Source of the DNA: Anoxynatronum sibiricum | GTDB lineage: Bacteria > Bacillota > Clostridia > Peptostreptococcales > Tindalliaceae | Length of the DNA: 64,000 nucleotides | Direction: 5' to 3' | Assembly (NCBI RefSeq): GCF_039414295.1 | Contig: NZ_JBCITM010000007.1 | Location: 127,757-191,756, forward strand | The notes under the pieces: model-generated | Seen by the model: the letters and a program-made list of their open reading frames with translations, nothing else | What the model was told of the DNA's origin: nothing | Databases searched by the model: none | Shown here: in pieces, positions 60,687 through 64,000 of the stretch | How positions within the stretch are numbered: the stretch's first letter is position 1 | Layout: every line of letters starts with the position of its first letter | Translations under genes and position numbers: made by a program

Positions 60687-61232
60687 CTATTTGGGTGGCA
60701 GCAATTTATCGAAATGCAGTTCCATGATATAGCGGTGATGACCTTCGCCATACTCATCCTCATTTTCACCGGTAATTTCAAATCCGATCTTTTCTTTATA
60801 AAGACAAATGGCCGGTGCATTCTCCACGTCCACTGTCAGTCCCATTTTGGAGAAGCCCTGGTCTTCCAGGTTGCGAATAATGGCTGCAAGAAAATGGTAT
60901 CCCAATCCCTGGCCCTGCAATTCTTCCGAAATGGCATAATCAAACAGGTAGCATTTTTGAAGGTCTTCCCAGTCACGCATGAGAATGGCCAGCCCGATGA
61001 TCCGTTTCTTGTCTTCTTCACGCAACACAAAAACGTTTCCGTGACGAATTTGCGGCACCAGCCCCCATTCATCCATTCCCAGATCGCCAAATATATCCAA
61101 GCCAAAATTGACCATGCGCTTCAGCAAGTTAACATTGTAATCCTGAACCAAATACACTTTCAGATTTCCAATATCACCGTCCAGGTTTTCAACCACTTTT
61201 CGGGGTAGTTTCGATGCTTCTTCTAAATACAA
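60687..61232 (-). CDS. GNAT-family N-acetyltransferase
   Basis: This acetyltransferase (181 aa) has the acetyl-CoA loop ISEELQGQGLGYHFLAAI and the closing ENAPAICLYKEKIGFE. The start is a TTG nine bases after AAGGAG. No acceptor can be named. It stands alone between two terminators. Confidence 0.85.
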   Translation of the reverse strand: MYLEEASKLPRKVVENLDGDIGNLKVYLVQDYNVNLLKRMVNFGLDIFGDLGMDEWGLVPQIRHGNVFVLREEDKKRIIGLAILMRDWEDLQKCYLFDYAISEELQGQGLGYHFLAAIIRNLEDQGFSKMGLTVDVENAPAICLYKEKIGFEITGENEDEYGEGHHRYIMELHFDKLLPPK

Positions 61233-61354
61233 AAAACCAACTCCTTATTCATTTTTTCGGGATTTTTTTCATTATAAATCAAGAAGTGAGATTTTGCAAA
61301 TATTTCCGGGTTTGCAAAACCTTGAAGTCTTTGAAACAAGGGGCCTGTCTCCAT

Positions 61355-61387
61355 TTAAAAAAGAAGCCTCAAACAGCTCGGCTTCTT
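61355..61387 (-). terminator. Intrinsic terminator of the chemoreceptor gene
   Basis: On the minus strand AAGAAGCC pairs with GGCTTCTT around an 11-base loop and T residues follow. It lies about 35 bases past the chemoreceptor stop. Confidence 0.85.
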
Positions 61388-61421
61388 TTCCCTGAAATCT
61401 TGCTCACACCTGAATGTGCCT

Positions 61422-63434
61422 TTAGACTTGGAACTTACTGATGATTTCCTGAAGCTCTTCGGCAATCTGAGTTAATCCATCACTGGCATTGGCAATTTCT
61501 GCCATGGAAGCTGACTGCTCCTCCACCGAAGCGGATGCTTCTTCAGTGCCTGCCGCGTTTTCTTCGGCGATGGCTGAAAGATTCTGCATCAACTGCACCA
61601 GCTTCGCCAGACTGCTGCTCATTTTTTCTGTTGTTTCGTTGAGCTGTGTCATCACCTGTTGGCTGGTGTCAATGGAAGCGGCAATGGTATTGAAGCGCAG
61701 CTCTGTTTCATGAACACTTTTCGTCTGTGATGCGACAATTTCCTTCACCTGCTGCATGGTACCGACAGCATTGGTGGACTTATTTCGCAGCTCATCTATC
61801 ACCATTTTTATTTCATCATTAAAACTTTTGGATTGCTCTGCCAGTTTTCGAATTTCATCGGCCACCACTGCGAATCCCCGGCCCGCTTCGCCGGCCCGCG
61901 CCGCTTCAATGGCTGCATTCAGTGCCAGCAGGTTTGTCTGATCGGAAATGCTCTGAATCATGGTACTGGCCTGTTCAATACGTTCGGCATTATGATGGTT
62001 GCTGTTGATAATGTCAGCCACAGTCTCGTTGGCTTCGTTGCTTTGGGCAGTTTTTGCCACAAGATCTTTCAGAATGATGAACCCTTCCTCTTTGTTTTTT
62101 TCAATTTCTCCCACTGCCTGATTCAACTCCAGCATCAGTTGTTGATTCTGATTCAGCATACGTCCCATTTCATCCACATTCTCCGCTGAAATTTCTGTGT
62201 CTTTTGCCTGTTCACTGGCCCCACGGGCAATTTCTTCGATGGTTTTGGCCACTTCATCAGAAGCCGTAGCCGACTGGGCAGAGGTGGCCGAAAGCTCTTC
62301 CGACGATGCCGCTACCTGCTCTGCAGCACCTGCCGTTTTGACAACGAAGCTGCGCACATTATCCTCCATGGCCTTGATGGCTCTTGTGATAGTGCCGATT
62401 TCATCGGCCCGATCCATGTACCGCATCGCAGGCGATGTTTCGTCAAGCCGGAAATCCAGCTGCTCCTGTTTTTGAATGGTGCTTGTCACTGCTAGAATGG
62501 GTTTAGCTATATTGTTGCTGACCACATAAACCACTGCGATGCCAATGAGCAGTGCTGCCAGCACCACGATGACAAAGATATTTCGCAATGCGTTGACTTC
62601 AGCTAAGATTTCGTCTGTTTCCACTCCGACGATGACATTCCACGGACTCCCCTCCACCGGCGCAAATCCTACAATACGAGATTCACCTTCCAGTGTGTAA
62701 GTACCGTTACCAGGAACTCGTCTCAATACCTGACTCTCAATCAAACCGGCCAGATCCTGCATACCGGGATCTTCTTTGGCTCCTTCAATCACATTGACCT
62801 GTCCAAGAACAAATTCAAGATTTTCATGAGCTACAATAGTTCCCTGATCATTGACCATATAGCCATAACCTGTCTCTCCAAAGGAAATATCCGTAGCCAG
62901 TTCACTCATGAACATGGCGTCTTTTCGACCATAAAAAACACCGATCTGTTGGCCATTCTGATGAATGGGAGCGGCAAAAATCACAATAGGCGAATTGGTA
63001 ACCCGACTGATTAACAAATCTGAAGCCGTGGGTGTTCCCTGCAAGGCTCCCTGAAAGTAGTCACGGTCACTGATAGTGGCGGTATCGCCGGAGCCATCAA
63101 GGGAGATACTGTTTCCCTGGCGATCAGCCAATGCAAAAGATAGATACCCAGCCCGCTGGGCTTCCCCCTTCAAGAAAGCCACCCGCTCTGCCTCAGAGAC
63201 GGTTTCATCCGTAATAATGGAGTTCTGGGCAAGCCCGGCAATATACTGAAGCTCCCCATCCCGAATAGCTTCGATGAGCCGCGCTTCCTGTCGTGCTGTG
63301 TTCATCAGGTCTCCATAACTGTTTTCCATCACTGTATATGATGTGATGCGAATGGTCATGAACCCAATACTGCTTAAAATGACCAGAATGATGGCTGCAA
63401 ATGATAAGACTAATCTGCTTTTAATTGATTTCAA
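61422..63434 (-). CDS. Methyl-accepting chemotaxis protein with dCache-type sensor
   Basis: This transmembrane chemoreceptor has 670 residues: a helix near 7-27, an extracellular double-Cache-like sensor (about 33-280, with DRDYFQGALQGTPTASD and GETGYGYMVNDQGTIVAH), a second helix (about 284-306), HAMP (about 307-375) and a long signalling coiled coil. The CheA/CheW contact tip LNAAIEAARAGEAGRGFAVVADE is split over two helices and fully conserved. It starts with TTG after AGGAGGAAAATAA. The ligand is unknown; dCache sensors often bind amino acids or organic acids. Confidence 0.95.
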   Translation of the reverse strand: MKSIKSRLVLSFAAIILVILSSIGFMTIRITSYTVMENSYGDLMNTARQEARLIEAIRDGELQYIAGLAQNSIITDETVSEAERVAFLKGEAQRAGYLSFALADRQGNSISLDGSGDTATISDRDYFQGALQGTPTASDLLISRVTNSPIVIFAAPIHQNGQQIGVFYGRKDAMFMSELATDISFGETGYGYMVNDQGTIVAHENLEFVLGQVNVIEGAKEDPGMQDLAGLIESQVLRRVPGNGTYTLEGESRIVGFAPVEGSPWNVIVGVETDEILAEVNALRNIFVIVVLAALLIGIAVVYVVSNNIAKPILAVTSTIQKQEQLDFRLDETSPAMRYMDRADEIGTITRAIKAMEDNVRSFVVKTAGAAEQVAASSEELSATSAQSATASDEVAKTIEEIARGASEQAKDTEISAENVDEMGRMLNQNQQLMLELNQAVGEIEKNKEEGFIILKDLVAKTAQSNEANETVADIINSNHHNAERIEQASTMIQSISDQTNLLALNAAIEAARAGEAGRGFAVVADEIRKLAEQSKSFNDEIKMVIDELRNKSTNAVGTMQQVKEIVASQTKSVHETELRFNTIAASIDTSQQVMTQLNETTEKMSSSLAKLVQLMQNLSAIAEENAAGTEEASASVEEQSASMAEIANASDGLTQIAEELQEIISKFQV

Positions 63435-63852
63435 TTATTTTCCTCCTGCGACATTAAAATTTGATTGATTTGGCATGTGTCGATTGCTTCTGCTCTACTG
63501 TTGCTGCGAGTGCGTTGACTGGTGAGTGATCCACCACTGATATTCTCAACAAATCTGCTTCTGCCGCAAAGATGTTTTCTATCTATGATTCTCTCTTCAT
63601 TCAATTCACTGCCGCCGTCTCGTCAATAACCCGCTGCCATTGACAGGTGCAGCCACCTCCTCTGTGTCTTATCTCGACGTTCTTTATTTTAGTGATTTAA
63701 TTAGTACTATTATACCATTTTTGTAATTGTTCAAACAGTATATCGACAATTTTTTTGATCTTGTTTAAATAAAAGTTTTTTCTGAATTCGTTGATATCAT
63801 TACACTATTCTTTTGCCGAGTGAACACTCTTCTCCATTGCTGATCTCAAATT
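63435..63852. other. AT-rich intergenic region upstream of the chemoreceptor
   Basis: No gene or strong structure is seen. The stretch 63700-63830 is AT-rich and may hold the chemoreceptor promoter, but no clear -35/-10 pair could be chosen. Confidence 0.5.
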
Positions 63853-63876
63853 AAAAAAGCCGTCTGGCGACGGCTT
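63853..63876 (-). terminator. Intrinsic terminator for a minus-strand transcript entering from the right
   Basis: AAGCCGTC pairs with GACGGCTT around TGGC/GCCA, and six T residues follow on the minus strand. It implies a gene ending just to the right, perhaps that at 63934. Confidence 0.75.
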
Positions 63877-63887
63877 GAGGTTGTCGA

Positions 63888-63922
63888 AAAAGTCATGTTT
63901 TAGAGATGAAACATGGCTTTTT
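63888..63922. other. Second hairpin with A/T-flanked 14-bp stem
   Basis: AAAAAGTCATGTTT and AAACATGGCTTTTT pair with a single G-T wobble around an 8-base loop. It could terminate in either direction, or be the end of a mobile element. Confidence 0.5.
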
Positions 63923-63933
63923 TGCGCTTAGAA

Positions 63934-64000
63934 TCAGTTTTGAGGGGTGATATTGCTTTGAGAAAGGGTATTCCTATCCTCTATTATCAAGGATAGTGGC
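63934..64000 (-). CDS. Possible C-terminal end of a gene cut by the right edge
   Basis: One minus-strand frame stays open from the window end to a TGA at 63934 (about 21 residues, ending NITPQN). Two terminator-like hairpins follow at once, which supports a real gene end, but the piece is too short to identify. Confidence 0.25.
   Translation of the reverse strand, partial: PLSLIIEDRNTLSQSNITPQN

Noticed and set aside
1..64000. tRNA, rRNA and CRISPR arrays
   Set aside because: No cloverleaf with a CCA-type end, no rRNA stretch and no regularly spaced direct repeats were seen by reading.

Overview
The window looks like the chromosome of a strictly anaerobic, probably salt-exposed clostridium (Firmicutes). 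The reasons are strong AGGAGG ribosome sites with ATG, GTG and TTG starts, short intrinsic terminators, a Trp T-box, a tandem glycine riboswitch, a complete glycine cleavage system with formate-tetrahydrofolate ligase and FolD, a 2-hydroxyacyl-CoA-dehydratase/double-cubane type iron-sulfur system, a one-iron superoxide reductase, an encapsulin with ferritin-like cargo, and TRAP transporters. Base composition appears even, roughly half GC, apart from AT-rich regulatory gaps. No tRNA, rRNA, CRISPR array or complete insertion sequence was seen.

Left part (1-16.8 kb, all minus strand). A sigma-54 promoter (6239-6254) with two copies of a TGCTCA-N5-TGAGCA element upstream drives an acetoin/pyruvate-dehydrogenase-type operon: E1 alpha, E1 beta, a TRAP transporter (P, Q, M), a PPC/DUF296 protein and E2, which runs off the left edge. 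The AcoR-like enhancer-binding activator lies just upstream. Next come a peroxiredoxin with PerR-like boxes, the E3 subunit (lpdA), an AEC-family permease, and the glycine cleavage operon gcvT-gcvH-gcvPA-gcvPB behind a tandem glycine riboswitch.

16.9-27.9 kb (minus strand). Ten tightly spaced genes form one apparent operon: an SsuABC/TauABC-type importer, a YjiM-like double-cubane-cluster protein, its BadF/HgdC-type ATP-driven activator, a DUF3798 lipoprotein with an RbsA/RbsC-like ABC importer (one double ATPase, two permeases), and a second double-cubane-type protein. Two uptake systems are combined with ATP-driven low-potential reduction. This is the best candidate in the window for an undescribed system.

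28-45 kb (minus strand). folD and fhs come first. An IclR-headed cluster follows that looks like ectoine/hydroxyectoine catabolism: M20 amidohydrolase, TeaA-like TRAP transporter, Asp/Glu-racemase-family protein, DoeA-like ectoine hydrolase, EutB-like dehydratase, RidA, EamA permease and a GNAT. A separate operon then pairs a PanB homologue with an unrecognised protein and a glutamate-dehydrogenase-family enzyme, behind a long leader.

45-64 kb (both strands). A heterodimeric ABC exporter (plus strand) is followed by comFB-metallophosphoesterase-GNAT (minus). An encapsulin/ferritin-like cargo operon is divergent from superoxide reductase. A MarR-MATE operon starts near a 25-bp-arm palindrome. 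A decayed amidohydrolase, an exported M3-like zinc peptidase, a Trp T-box with trpB2, an ArsR regulator, a GNAT and a chemoreceptor complete the window. The right edge holds terminator-like hairpins and perhaps the tail of another gene.
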